Source of the DNA: a virus
DNA: 64,000 nt
IMG/VR virus record: IMGVR_UViG_3300042154_000876
Span: 1-64,000 of that record
Reading direction: 5' to 3' (one strand)
Shown here piece by piece: positions 28,101 to 33,639 of the stretch. Under the pieces are notes generated by a model. That model was not told where the DNA came from. It did no database searches and saw only the letters and a list, made by a program, of their open reading frames with translations. How positions within the stretch are numbered: position 1 is the first letter of the stretch; the number at the start of each line of letters is the position of its first letter. The position numbers and the translations under genes are program-made.

Positions 28101-28953
28101 AATCACAAGATTTGAATATGCTGAAGGCGAAGATGGCCAGACCCCTATTGCTATCTATGTAAAGATTGGCGACAAGGAGCACCGAGTAGTTCCTGCCACA
28201 TGGGAAGATGTAGAATACGGCGTATCTACCAAGATTGAAGAAGAGAAGAACATCGTTGAGGGACCTACTCAAGAAGTTTTGTCTACCTATACTCAGATTC
28301 CTTTGATGCCAGGATGGGCTATGACTACCCACAAGTCTCAGGGAGCCACTATGGACTCAGCTGTGGTCGACTATTCGATTAAGTACTCTGATAATGGAGA
28401 TATTCTCACTCAAAATAGCCCTTTTGCTGCTGGACAGGTCTATGTAGCACTTAGCCGACTACGTAGCTCGAATGGTCTCTACTTGACTAGGAAGCTAAAT
28501 AAAAATGACTTTATTAGAATCGAACGTAGCGTTACCGATTTCTTCAAGAATGTTGATGCTCAGACAGCCGCTAACCAGGTCTCCGAAAGTTCCGCTCCAA
28601 AGAAGTTTGACCCGCTAAAAGGATACATTTCTGAAGTAGATCTTGCTTCAGCCCTAGACAGCGGGGAACTCACCGGACCAGCTGGCCAGAACCTTACGGA
28701 CTACCAGTCCACCGCTATCAAGAACAAACTCCGTCTGATGCGTGAAAATCCTAATAGTGCTGATCGTTATAGAGAAGAAATTGCTAAGCTAATGAACTCT
28801 TGGTTTGGTGTCGAGGAGCCTGGAGAAGAGATCCCTGCTGTAGCTGCCCCCATTGAGATCCGCATGGACAACTTCCGCGACCCGTCGGAACGTCAGGCCA
28901 CAATAGACCTACTTACTAAGAGTGGTATTCCCTACACTTTGAAGTACGATTAA
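16177..28953 (+). CDS. Giant polyvalent protein B: exonuclease, zincins, GNAT, ParB-like, Pif1 helicase
   Basis: 4258 aa from the ATG at 16177, which overlaps the upstream gene by 11 bases; the frame stays open to 16069 but that stretch is the shadow of the upstream gene. Order: F-I-E-M-G-G motif near 45; about seven SH3-like repeats with L-K-x-G-D starts; eight poly-Thr linkers between about 490 and 1560; a three-copy Y-x-I/V-D-x-x-G family; a DEDDh exonuclease (about 1728-1945); two HExxH domains (H2251, H2566); a GNAT-like domain (about 2830-2930); a ParB-like domain (about 3035-3110); beta repeats; and a Pif1/RecD helicase (about 3630-4120). V-E-E-S-S-S-type motifs occur at 235, 2673, 3150, 3497, 3595 and 4135. 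Probably a virion-associated polyprotein; the individual domain calls are firmer than this role. Confidence 0.85.
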   Translation: MTFSPLFFEDPEEPIVAAALKNGKEWGYWADMQLRDPGGERGGWFIEMGGLNLFNGMGKDGKVRAYKGKYIGPSPLGQGYGRFLVEGGDGVDPGIYHVNVSNIDSVKGVLSEEYLRSLGRDVPAQKEGIVDLSKTRIDPITEQDLQDANIEPDKPKNLKKAANDRGQSAKKLKDLKDGDILYDEGNKRFGEVVSTVDKDGNFSPWVKWEDNQISQIPNADPETETAVWAAPAPEVDESAAPKKTVKGRDLKVGDVIRAWDENRTITAIEPGRGGERYFIFDTPDEGEDGPDGKFININEDVELGREEAPVAPAAPVAAEKTKSNKVSASEVKKGDSVVINGETYTVSKKSNKKADGVVIGHKIEFRAEDGSTFEEEFLSDDTLDIPAAETATKEEKKTPRGVLTSFVKNMQPGDVLIAGKDDKRQEVLFVSAEPIPPVDNNDIRKRYNITVQRADGGLETIAVDATNGIPQLAETNAKGKTEKVNRKDQLKVVPSAPATTTTKTTRTTTKTAGDEAGTTTTTTPRVRAPEVIPTTPMSTNPGDTGEVVRGVNYEIMPDGRIKFSRGRLKKGSRSYDLITKVLPGEITRSGNGKAFAFFEKPEGGDYGNWFVRFEPIKDSKKDLAKQFLDSLRAGMAKEKVESSEETGSSFSGAKNTKGSITDAASYEVDENGTVKISGLTEEQVDLVVQAMYTVQGTTPLDRPGSVSTKVDSDKDEDRAAVLKAVSDALGGTPAATTTTTTTTPDFDSLPKTKADPEAARKAGFTVDNVKPVDIQVGDYIISPVGYWTKVVGEPSIIPDPRNPGEIAWAIPTENYKGERFTQDGLGDLNLRIDRVRGPNHVDTPETADEAFDKESAPFPMDTLRDLKEGIYAKVDGMWKKITKVGKPQIDPSVDTESVVIEFEDGTKKRVDERDGLTLVRKVPEGEATSTATTTTEGLTTDQRLAKLLFLVKGSGSEDAAWNASIMGDARRSLEAAGIDENDFLDYAEKSGASDLRQPDLDKLIEKYKADKGSTTTTATTTEESDKPTDEQRKTIDDLIAQIGDETNFTSKIVTAMLDSLTKESADMAIDMLKAAIANTTAPTTTTAPAQSVFTPGQIDSVNRRINLLTPEQQAKVKEAMESATPKTAKDIMSKIINTLDNAEIISRIRKGMPVDDILARRKTDTVGANLLFDLDRSPKEIAQRLATYKPTVNLDGTPIADAQQTTTTVSGDDTKSVSSLISDVIDSLAKDLQTKFGALKYRYSSKTPQNAEQAEKDHEIYLEYLSTVVPAVMQALKERLDSQTAAGNPDAQKNYDDAVSKLKQELWGQNRGAVYTSEAEKLVGSDRTKEMSDEANKALNDLLAGVKKPEKQVTTETTTKDTFGKIGTSGNLTGNVDYSIDKFGQIALTNAPEDFDARMAESRGLIIVTDNGKKSIVLTKNNDENRAAALNLIKERLEGPAPVTTKVETQTEVAQDVVTGQERPEGGVSKKISELNVGDRLYDEETESMATVVGVYEDPDRAGRIVLTIRFDDGREDSASYKKSYVVEAYPSPEAPAATTTTAEDVVGGEDADTSKTEAEVVEDSQVIVEQGESTTAEPGSTVLEEPDAEAVEPVEPKRKPRGPRKPRKVNLSDVSDEEREAFIRIFDALENFNRVEEEYGGKKYDSKWYIDEKDRKFDNKDVEELASQNTKGIGEDLGIQLMDSTTDAYEPGAFSSTRQPTPGAFTGRVARMVEGKTKAETRNILKGLKVSWFDTETTGISNFDGDPTNNDVVQVGIVNTQNGEVLERLNIYINPGVEDGVRLGKWATNNLVKDAVGEDGQPILGPDGKPTTEPITNEWLSEQMSIADAVQQIMDFMGRDPILGGQNVPFDLQVLQRMLDKAGVRGYRIGGTIDSKDLSEEFLPKYNEYEGTDGPKRFDKERNKFVPTSSLGYVAEFLGFGTTRWHSADADAEDAWKLASATMDRAASEDPTGTSDLMNQSAMRSRYTERMAKFLKTIDPRNPSTAKQHGAVRKEGFGEYLDDLGLSRDHQNALFDQIKQMTRGEAARFISTFIEANPLPKPSAKPSIQNRVLDLNQVTKNIKNLERLKSQPLPSALRDMGTVPTDTEEKIQHFNREFSDFLKKKYPDLTLGEIWSSRNSNIDVEKDFNYFSDLYQKTMSLPDSKVFGIGNATITAKDGILSKRDLAIVSNALEVLQERFSLGETPIDVRYMPQEELDRLAEKKNVTGSAYIDEDGAHIIISERTLGVYEKDGRSGKTGSVSAHLATVIHEYGHLVHALLLGSNFTEKEKADLAKEFQRRFKKTRVTDYGETSTAEKFAELFYDMEYSRIEGTEPAVPEFSEFMESIKGRKAAIKPSLLNRMGIKKPQARQMPPENTKPEFDGATKLSGANLAAFEGSSDSLRGSDQEAGYIPDPSDQKAFNEFRLQISLNPGDLVSEAQARIRFKKEIEKAKKDARRYEVLKVEGTNSYIRYKNGDASPEAIQQTIDQLRDLEDFNVAGGISQVVTLAKRETFSVGRLFATTQGTEEEIHGYSLLDSDKGIGHIVVDPDLVSESPGSVPGIAVGQYYANGGVDAQNMLKRTLVHEYAHNWAKVILGHRQQDSARFDEFVRSVVQRIQTSGGRSVHPISEIAEGGDGESFAEFFTAAFFQIVEGRMLPTKGSPLDQFIQFFAKYAGANVEPIIKNISPIVQVEESSSGGQRLKFPKNHEGAGSENVYLEYNRRREFYRNGLDPYGRPLSDARAAMIREYSSYIDKLESAYQSTMRAEDFDVMTSAMAALKRVYDSMFFAYAKNNSRFNVDTIGENIEANEQSFRSWTAPTSPLFLPESEGPFKNEITTGRYTDVDGISYPLVYISSTKADGRTYTATVALDPENTDFDLATANMDTLIEASVGKMITISDKEKTSQILDYISVDGDLRHRGIATSLLSFTRSNTTKKVLHKGKSAPDVSAWAQSVDSSEKSYESAPRAFDDASHVARHNRNAINLISDREPPQEIDTSSETLEAEALHYAGENYGNFYHPNLQDYMSKQGGGLGVYNSTVGYVSAETLSSMRGNEPKDPDSVARKVEDLQDGDGFDQPVSVVYNPRTGEAYVADGNHRVQASLDAGVAYVPTRVFIMDVPPAQENPQIKKLERDGGLPLPEGADEVHPYFVFNKEDLVNGKDLSDPSVVEEMASNVVVWSGRGKASERNRSGRYDPDPNNIFEQLAPGEYVMDKKTKKIYQVYSQDFTTEVGQDGVERAVFTGKIVVREFEGNLDNLSRVRISTQFGDNNIRYAQGGQSSADDSYNDARSYIDEIRDPADFENVTDSFIKLSDQPILISDTMYVVQTETGIKGRISKFVSPGVVRLDVLKGYNEDGEPLYDQIESPITQLLPIQNQQQVPNGQPAMEHAPDMQISNSTWDSINTLSSTLLKWGYLSEDKYKAIQTLVHGKFITQSGALDLERSLRNHDVVRRAKIRGVAVKSPATGEPVAQAPVQQAAPSAPAAPSVGQGEAGGRSFEQLLEMKRARKKADAGLSVEEFASPVTKIKVTKNPPTQSQILEVERLLSEDGAVTPQRAFDILSSLPTLNAEATEAVLEEIRADVLNKRISKDESITGLVVPKGFNRSKISGYQPAVEESSTGFEIDRDAEEPNEDGEVSPGAKPEEEGPKMSFNAQQKSAIDSVVSSEGGLFFITGGAGTGKTTIKKEIDKREKAKNRRTMTIAPTGKAALQAEGATIHSTFKIPVGPLTDFSPSETYNKNMGTAKGRKSMAALRTADTIFIDEVSMVRADLMDAMDRMLRVVKGNMSEPFGGAKIVMLGDLAQLPPVGIDSSPENQGPRQRFQETYADDYFLSANSWASSAFEVHNLTESMRQSAEDDAWFEQFLRERARFAEVTQEDMEKLWEISEKNRKRDAEEGVTSEPIHLVSTNAAADEINKKKFAELEGEAVKFTATIDAPEGSDIKPFVRNGGLPKEEMEYKIGEPVMFIKNDDAQQRKSAGGNLPNESRWVNGSQGVITRFEYAEGEDGQTPIAIYVKIGDKEHRVVPATWEDVEYGVSTKIEEEKNIVEGPTQEVLSTYTQIPLMPGWAMTTHKSQGATMDSAVVDYSIKYSDNGDILTQNSPFAAGQVYVALSRLRSSNGLYLTRKLNKNDFIRIERSVTDFFKNVDAQTAANQVSESSAPKKFDPLKGYISEVDLASALDSGELTGPAGQNLTDYQSTAIKNKLRLMRENPNSADRYREEIAKLMNSWFGVEEPGEEIPAVAAPIEIRMDNFRDPSERQATIDLLTKSGIPYTLKYD
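17650..20810 (+). repeat. Poly-threonine linkers and repeated modules in giant protein B
   Basis: Eight ACN-rich runs encode Thr clusters, near 17670-17750, 18380-18405, 18958-18980, 19215-19235, 19418-19437, 19787-19800, 20236-20254 and 20788-20802. They separate small modules of three types: SH3-like beta units, Y-x-I/V-D-x-x-G units, and Q-x3-I helical units. This bead-on-string layout is confined to the first 40% of the protein. Thr/Pro-type linkers usually mark flexible extended spacers. Confidence 0.75.
21350..22020 (+). other. Second DEDDh exonuclease segment, in giant protein B
   Basis: Exo I F-D-T-E-T-T-G, Exo II G-Q-N-V-P-F-D, and Exo III W-H-S-A-D-A-D-A-E-D give a complete DEDDh set. 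It resembles the exonuclease of giant protein A in layout, including an insertion between Exo I and II carrying I-N-P and 'E-W/F-L-S', so the two may be paralogues within the same phage. Confidence 0.82.
22620..24180 (+). other. Two consecutive HExxH metallopeptidase-like domains in giant protein B
   Basis: First: V-I-H-E-Y-G-H-L-V-H with H at about residue 2251, followed by T-A-E-K-F-A-E-L-F as candidate third-ligand glutamate. Second: L-V-H-E-Y-A-H-N-W with H at about 2566, followed by G-E-S-F-A-E-F-F. Both have the zincin pattern (HExxH and a downstream E in a helix). They could cut host or phage proteins, including the polyproteins, or peptidoglycan stems; the sequence does not say which. 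Confidence 0.75.
24211..25640 (+). other. GNAT-like and ParB-like segment of giant protein B
   Basis: Bounded by VEESSS (2673) and VEEMAS (3150). A helical start is followed by beta strands and D-L-R-H-R-G-I-A-T-S-L-L, the acetyl-CoA loop pattern of GNAT folds, then a W-A-Q-S-V element. After about 140 residues comes P-V-S-V-V-Y and A-D-G-N-H-R-V-Q-A-S, the ParB/Srx-fold signature. The ParB-like call is stronger than GNAT. Targets are unknown. Confidence 0.6.
26977..28578 (+). other. Pif1/RecD-type SF1B helicase segment of giant protein B
   Basis: Bounded by VEESST (3595) and VSESSA (4135). Q-motif N-A-Q-Q-K-S-A, Walker A T-G-G-A-G-T-G-K-T-T, Walker B F-I-D-E-V-S-M-V, motif III G-D-L-A-Q-L-P-P-V, motif IV M-R-Q-S, motif V T-T-H-K-S-Q-G-A-T and motif VI Y-V-A-L-S-R identify a 5'-3' SF1B helicase of the Pif1/RecD2/Dda group. 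All motifs look intact. Confidence 0.9.
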
Positions 28954-28976
28954 CAAAATAACAGCAACATCAATAC

Positions 28977-28985
28977 TGATACAAT
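28977..28985 (+). promoter_or_regulatory. Extended -10 promoter upstream of the capsid protease gene
   Basis: TGATACAAT followed by AG repeats exactly the 11-base element at 913-923. It is 24 bases past the stop of giant gene B and 61 bases before the ATG at 29047, leaving a leader of about 55 bases that ends in a CGGAGGA ribosome site. Confidence 0.5.
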
Positions 28986-29046
28986 AGACTCACGGCTATT
29001 AAATCATATGCCTCTGTTTTTTATGCTCCGTCGGAGGAACTTATAG

Positions 29047-32000
29047 ATGAGTGATTCAGAAAAAGACCCTATGTATTTGGGAAACTCTGGATCCCTTGCG
29101 CTCTTTGCGTTAGGTGAGAAAGCCGTAGTAATTGATACTACCCACAACTTAGTTGTAAAATCTGGCACTGTTTCTGAACTCTCCGCATCTAACGACTGGG
29201 ACGAGAGTTCTTCAGAGCAAAGTGCCGTAAGCCTGGAACTAGCTAGCGCATCCTTGATTGACCTAGACATTAAAGTTGTTACAGCGGGTGGATCCAGTAG
29301 GATGTACACCATTCCTAAGGGTGCAAAAGCTGAAGCTGAAAAAGCACTTGAATGGCGAAAAGAAGAAAAGCGTGGCGGCACTCCCGTTGGTTTGAATACT
29401 GCTCGCACGCTTGCACGCGGTGGGCAGATCGGAATCGAGAAGGTTCGCCACATTGCCAAGTATTTCCCTCGTCACGAAGTTGACAAAAAGGGTAAAGGCT
29501 GGAGACCAGGCGAGGATAACTTCCCTAGCAACGGCCGTATCGCATGGGCACTTTGGGGTGGGGACGTAGCATGGCGCTGGGCTCAGGCCATTGTTGAGCG
29601 TGAAGACAAGAAGCCTAGAACTGCTTCAGTAGCCGGGCCAGACCTAGAGTCTTTCAATAAAGCTATGAATTTGGACTATGCCTCAGCACCAGAGTTCCTA
29701 GTTCGTGTTCGTATGGATGGTTCTGGAATAGACCGACTATATAAAGTTGACCTAGACGGCTCAATCTATGTTTGGGATGACGGCTGCTGGGATGACCTGG
29801 GCAGTATTCAGGGCGATGTCTATGTATATGACAAAGCACTAGACGACCCATATGACCTAGTTGAAAAAGCTCACGTTCCTATTGACCCGGACTCAGCCAT
29901 TATTGTTGCTGCGAAACAACACCAGAGCCCTGATCGCTACATCTCTGTTGCAGAGATTGACGCTGAAGAAGCCGCTCTAACTATGTTTGCTGCAAACGAA
30001 CTTGACTGGAAGTTCATTGACTACACGATGACCGCTGCTGGCGTTAATCCAACCGACAACATCTATAGCCCAGAAGAGCGCTCTCAGAATGCAACCGCTC
30101 AGAGACGCAACACAGGTGGTAGGTTTGCTCCTCAGGGTAGCAAGTCCGGCGCTTCCGCTCAGCCTAATGCTGTTGGAAGTCAGGGCGGACAGCTTGAAGA
30201 CTCTCTACCTCTCACCGACTTTGACCAGCCTCTAGATGTCTCTGGAATCCTAGGTGAGCCACGCACTCCTATTGATCAACCTTACGCTCAGCTGGACGGA
30301 ACCCTGCCAGCAATGACAAAGGACGATCTACATGACGTTCTTTACAACTGGCCAGCTTGGGTCCAGGAGCAGCGTTCATCTTTTAAGCCTCTTGCTGCTG
30401 CAGGCTCTGAAGAAGAAAAACCTGAAGAAACAGAAGAGCCTGAAGACGAAGAAGTATATAACCACCCGCTGTTAAAGCGTTGGCGTTTAAACACAAAGCG
30501 TCGTAAGGATGACCAGCCTAATAGTGATTGGGCTAGTCCGATCGTGGCCGCGCCTGTCGCATCGAAATCAGAAGCAGTAAAGTCAAAGAAACTTACTCCA
30601 GAAACTTCAGATGTAAAGCCGCTATATTTTGCGGTTGTTGCAGAAGATGACCCGCGTGCTGTATTGGACCTGATCTCGATTGTACCGGCCAGTTCTACTT
30701 CTAACTCGCCTATGGCATACAAGCGTGATAAGGGCAAGTGGGTTCGCGATGAGGCTACAATCAATGACCTAAAATCTGCCACTCCTCCTCCAGTAATCCC
30801 TCTAGACAGCAAGACTCTAAACGAAGTTCTTCTTCAGGTAGACGATGCTACTATGACTGCGTCCGGCGTCTTTAGTGTTGACCACCTACTCATGGTTTTG
30901 TGGGGGCCTCAGCAGGAAATCATTGATACCTACGGCGATGCGTTCTTTGAGGTTGTAGACAAAAACAACGATTTTGACGCCAATCTCAAAGCAGTTTTTT
31001 CTGTAGTAGCTGCAGGCGGTTTGGACCGTAACAGGGGGCAAGCGGAGAAGCTTCGCAAGTATTGGACCGTCGGTAAGGGTGCTGCAAAGATCCGTTGGGG
31101 GATGGGCGGCGACTGGTCTCGCTGCGTTAAGAACCTATCGAAATACATGGGCCCTCGCTCAAAGGGATACTGTGCCCTCCGCCACAAGGAGATGAATGGT
31201 GTTTGGACTGGAGACAAACGTCACCGTCAAGTCTATGGTCGCAAGAAGGGTGGGTCACGCGGCCTATTCAGCACCGAGTACATTAACTCTACCGCTCAGA
31301 CTATTGACAATGCTCTAATTGCAGCCAAGGCCGATGATGCTCGCGAGCGTTTCGGTATTGTGGCTACCGGGCTACCTGAGAATGGTTCTAAGTTCTACAT
31401 CCCACTACTCATCCCTGAGGGTATGGAGTCCGGCGATGGTCGAAAGTTTAAGAAGGGCTCTATCACATGGAGAGATCTTCCTCTACCGCTTTTGTGGCAG
31501 ATTAAAACTGCTGATGGACATGATGGCTCCGTTGTTGTTGGCCGTATTGACAGCATTGAGCGCGTGGAAGATGGTTTAGGGAATGCCTATGGCATGTTCG
31601 ACACCGGAGCGTATGGTCGAGAGGCAGAACGCCTAGTTCGTAACGGATTTATCCGTGGTATTTCAGCTGATATGGATCAGTTTGAAGCAACAGAAGAAAA
31701 AGAAGACGTAAGCCCAGAAAACTCTGAAAAAGATGATAAGCACGTAGGAAAGAAGAAGATTACTATAAATAAAGCACGCGTAATGGCTGCTACAATAGTA
31801 CCTAAGCCCGCTTTCCAAGAATGCTCTATCACACTAATAGAGGGTGGCTTACCGACTACCCAGGAGGACACTATGATTCCTGATGGAATCTATGTAGACG
31901 ACGTAGACGCTGCAGATGCCGAGGCACTAGTTGCCTGCGGTATGGTTGCCGGCGCTATCCCTGTCGTCCCACCACGCGAGTGGTTCGATAACCCACGACT

Positions 32001-33549
32001 GAAGAAAGCTACCCCGCTGACAGTTGATGACAATGGCCGTGTATATGGCCACATCGCCTCATGGGACACCAACCACATTGGTCTAGCTTATGGCACTAAA
32101 CCTCCTCGTAGTCGTAGCAACTACGGTTACTTCCACACCGGTGTTTGCCGCGCCGACGATGGTTCAGATGTTCCAGTAGGTCAGCTAACTCTTGCTGGCG
32201 GACACGCTTCTCTAGAGGCTTCTGCCATGGAAGCGGTCAAGCACTACGACGACACTGGCTCTGCAATCGCAGACGTTCACGCTGGTGAAGATGCTTACGG
32301 CATCTGGGTATCTGGAGCATTACGTCCATCCGCTCAGCCTGAACAGATCCGCGCACTACGCGCATCTGCTCCTTCAGGTGACTGGCGACCAATCCGCGGT
32401 GGGCTTGAGCTTGTTGCAGTTTGTCAGGTAAACGTTCCTGGATTCCCAATCGCTCGCGCTCGTGTTGCTTCTGGTGCTGTTATGGCTCTAGTTGCTGCAG
32501 GTGCCGCCACTCTAGCTAAACTAAAGGCTGATCCTGTTGCCGAAATGCAGGCTCGAATCAGCAAGCTGGAGCGAATCACTACTCCGAAAGAAGAACTTGA
32601 AGCCCGTGTAGCGTCTCTCAAGGCTAAGGTTGACGAAGCCAAGACCGAGTTTGGCTACATCTCTCGTGATGAGCGTATGAAGTTGGCTGAAGAAGGCAAA
32701 GCCTTAGACGACGGCTCTTACCCGATCCGTGACGTTGAAGACCTTAAAAACGCTATTCAAGCTTACGGTCGTTCGAAAGAGTCAGACCGCGCTAAAGTTC
32801 GCAAGCACATTGAAAAGCGTGCTCGTAAGCTAAACGTCCGTCACCTAGTTCCCGAAGAGTGGAAGACAGCTGCATCTGATGCTGTCACTGCAAGTGCTGA
32901 AGACCTGAAGTCTCGTCTACTTGCGGCTCAGGAGGCCCTGGGAAAAACCTTCGCGGTTGAGGACATGATTCCTGAAGAAGAAGTAGTAGACCAGATTGTT
33001 GAAGACATTGAAGACGGTGCTCCAGCAGTAAGAGGATACAAATTCACTCCAGGAAAGAATCAACCGCGTGACATAGAGGGACGCTTCCGTCAGGTTCTAG
33101 CTCGCTTGAGCCAAGACCTAGGCGACTCCGGTCTACAGGATGTAGTAGAAAAGATTAAAGAAGTAGAAAACATCACAGGTCTTGGTGACTACTCGGATGC
33201 GGCTAAGGCCGGCAGCGAGCTTCTAAACATTCTGGACCGACTAGACGAAGGCTCCCTAAACAAAGTTTCACTAGAGAATGTACGTTCAACGGCTGCAGAG
33301 CTTGGCAAAGTAATCTCTAATCTACCGCTACCTTTTACCAACCAAGCGCAAAAGGTACGCTTCTCAGATCTTCCTCCAGCACTTAAAGACCTTATGGAAA
33401 ATATGGTCGAGAGGGTGGAGAAGAAAATAGGTAAAGATGACGCAGCTGAGGCTACGGAAGAACTGAAGGGCTTTATGTCCGGAAGTGACCTCTATAGCCA
33501 ATCGGACATCTCTTCGCAGATGGCTCGAATGCTACGCCTACTTACCTAA
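29047..33549 (+). CDS. Multidomain capsid maturation protease (HK97 prohead-protease type)
   Basis: 1500 aa. The protease core (about residues 760-930) has the S78 prohead-protease layout: a T-W-R-D-L-P-L-P-L-L-W-Q start, H-D-G-S-V-V-V-G-R-I, G-F-I-R-G-I-S-A-D and V-P-K-P-A-F. Before it lie several phage-specific modules: I-P-K-G-A-K/RHEVDKKGxGW (about 85-190), a beta domain (about 210-300), G-G-R-F-A-P (about 355), V-A-E-D-D-P-R-A-V-L-D-L, and a W-G-M-G-G-D-W/G-D-K-R-H-R-Q unit. After it is a domain with Y-G-H-I-A-S-W-D-T, then coiled coil. Module joints carry V-T-A-G-G (78), M-T-A-A-G (328), L-A-A-A-G (449), M-T-A-S-G (603), V-A-A-G-G (654) and V-T-A-S-A (1280), suggesting self-processing. 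It probably cleaves the scaffold of the next gene's product and perhaps the giant proteins. Confidence 0.8.
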   Translation: MSDSEKDPMYLGNSGSLALFALGEKAVVIDTTHNLVVKSGTVSELSASNDWDESSSEQSAVSLELASASLIDLDIKVVTAGGSSRMYTIPKGAKAEAEKALEWRKEEKRGGTPVGLNTARTLARGGQIGIEKVRHIAKYFPRHEVDKKGKGWRPGEDNFPSNGRIAWALWGGDVAWRWAQAIVEREDKKPRTASVAGPDLESFNKAMNLDYASAPEFLVRVRMDGSGIDRLYKVDLDGSIYVWDDGCWDDLGSIQGDVYVYDKALDDPYDLVEKAHVPIDPDSAIIVAAKQHQSPDRYISVAEIDAEEAALTMFAANELDWKFIDYTMTAAGVNPTDNIYSPEERSQNATAQRRNTGGRFAPQGSKSGASAQPNAVGSQGGQLEDSLPLTDFDQPLDVSGILGEPRTPIDQPYAQLDGTLPAMTKDDLHDVLYNWPAWVQEQRSSFKPLAAAGSEEEKPEETEEPEDEEVYNHPLLKRWRLNTKRRKDDQPNSDWASPIVAAPVASKSEAVKSKKLTPETSDVKPLYFAVVAEDDPRAVLDLISIVPASSTSNSPMAYKRDKGKWVRDEATINDLKSATPPPVIPLDSKTLNEVLLQVDDATMTASGVFSVDHLLMVLWGPQQEIIDTYGDAFFEVVDKNNDFDANLKAVFSVVAAGGLDRNRGQAEKLRKYWTVGKGAAKIRWGMGGDWSRCVKNLSKYMGPRSKGYCALRHKEMNGVWTGDKRHRQVYGRKKGGSRGLFSTEYINSTAQTIDNALIAAKADDARERFGIVATGLPENGSKFYIPLLIPEGMESGDGRKFKKGSITWRDLPLPLLWQIKTADGHDGSVVVGRIDSIERVEDGLGNAYGMFDTGAYGREAERLVRNGFIRGISADMDQFEATEEKEDVSPENSEKDDKHVGKKKITINKARVMAATIVPKPAFQECSITLIEGGLPTTQEDTMIPDGIYVDDVDAADAEALVACGMVAGAIPVVPPREWFDNPRLKKATPLTVDDNGRVYGHIASWDTNHIGLAYGTKPPRSRSNYGYFHTGVCRADDGSDVPVGQLTLAGGHASLEASAMEAVKHYDDTGSAIADVHAGEDAYGIWVSGALRPSAQPEQIRALRASAPSGDWRPIRGGLELVAVCQVNVPGFPIARARVASGAVMALVAAGAATLAKLKADPVAEMQARISKLERITTPKEELEARVASLKAKVDEAKTEFGYISRDERMKLAEEGKALDDGSYPIRDVEDLKNAIQAYGRSKESDRAKVRKHIEKRARKLNVRHLVPEEWKTAASDAVTASAEDLKSRLLAAQEALGKTFAVEDMIPEEEVVDQIVEDIEDGAPAVRGYKFTPGKNQPRDIEGRFRQVLARLSQDLGDSGLQDVVEKIKEVENITGLGDYSDAAKAGSELLNILDRLDEGSLNKVSLENVRSTAAELGKVISNLPLPFTNQAQKVRFSDLPPALKDLMENMVERVEKKIGKDDAAEATEELKGFMSGSDLYSQSDISSQMARMLRLLT

Positions 33550-33599
33550 AATCAACAAAACAAAAACAATGTACAATTGTTTATAGGTGGAGTGCCTTC

Positions 33600-33617
33600 A
33601 TGCGCCCGTGCATGTAG
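33600..33617 (+). other. Possible 5-codon leader peptide before the capsid gene
   Basis: ATG CGC CCG TGC ATG TAG (M-R-P-C-M) is preceded by GGTGGAG at ribosome-site distance and followed by the hairpin at 33640-33658. This arrangement could couple translation to read-through into the major capsid gene. It may also be chance. Confidence 0.25.
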
Positions 33618-33639
33618 TCCCTTTACCTTGACCCAAGCG

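Noticed and set aside
20624-28332. Many 60-220-aa frames on both strands inside the giant genes
   Set aside because: They are shadows of long well-supported frames, with Ser/Leu-rich or Arg-rich translations and no ribosome sites.
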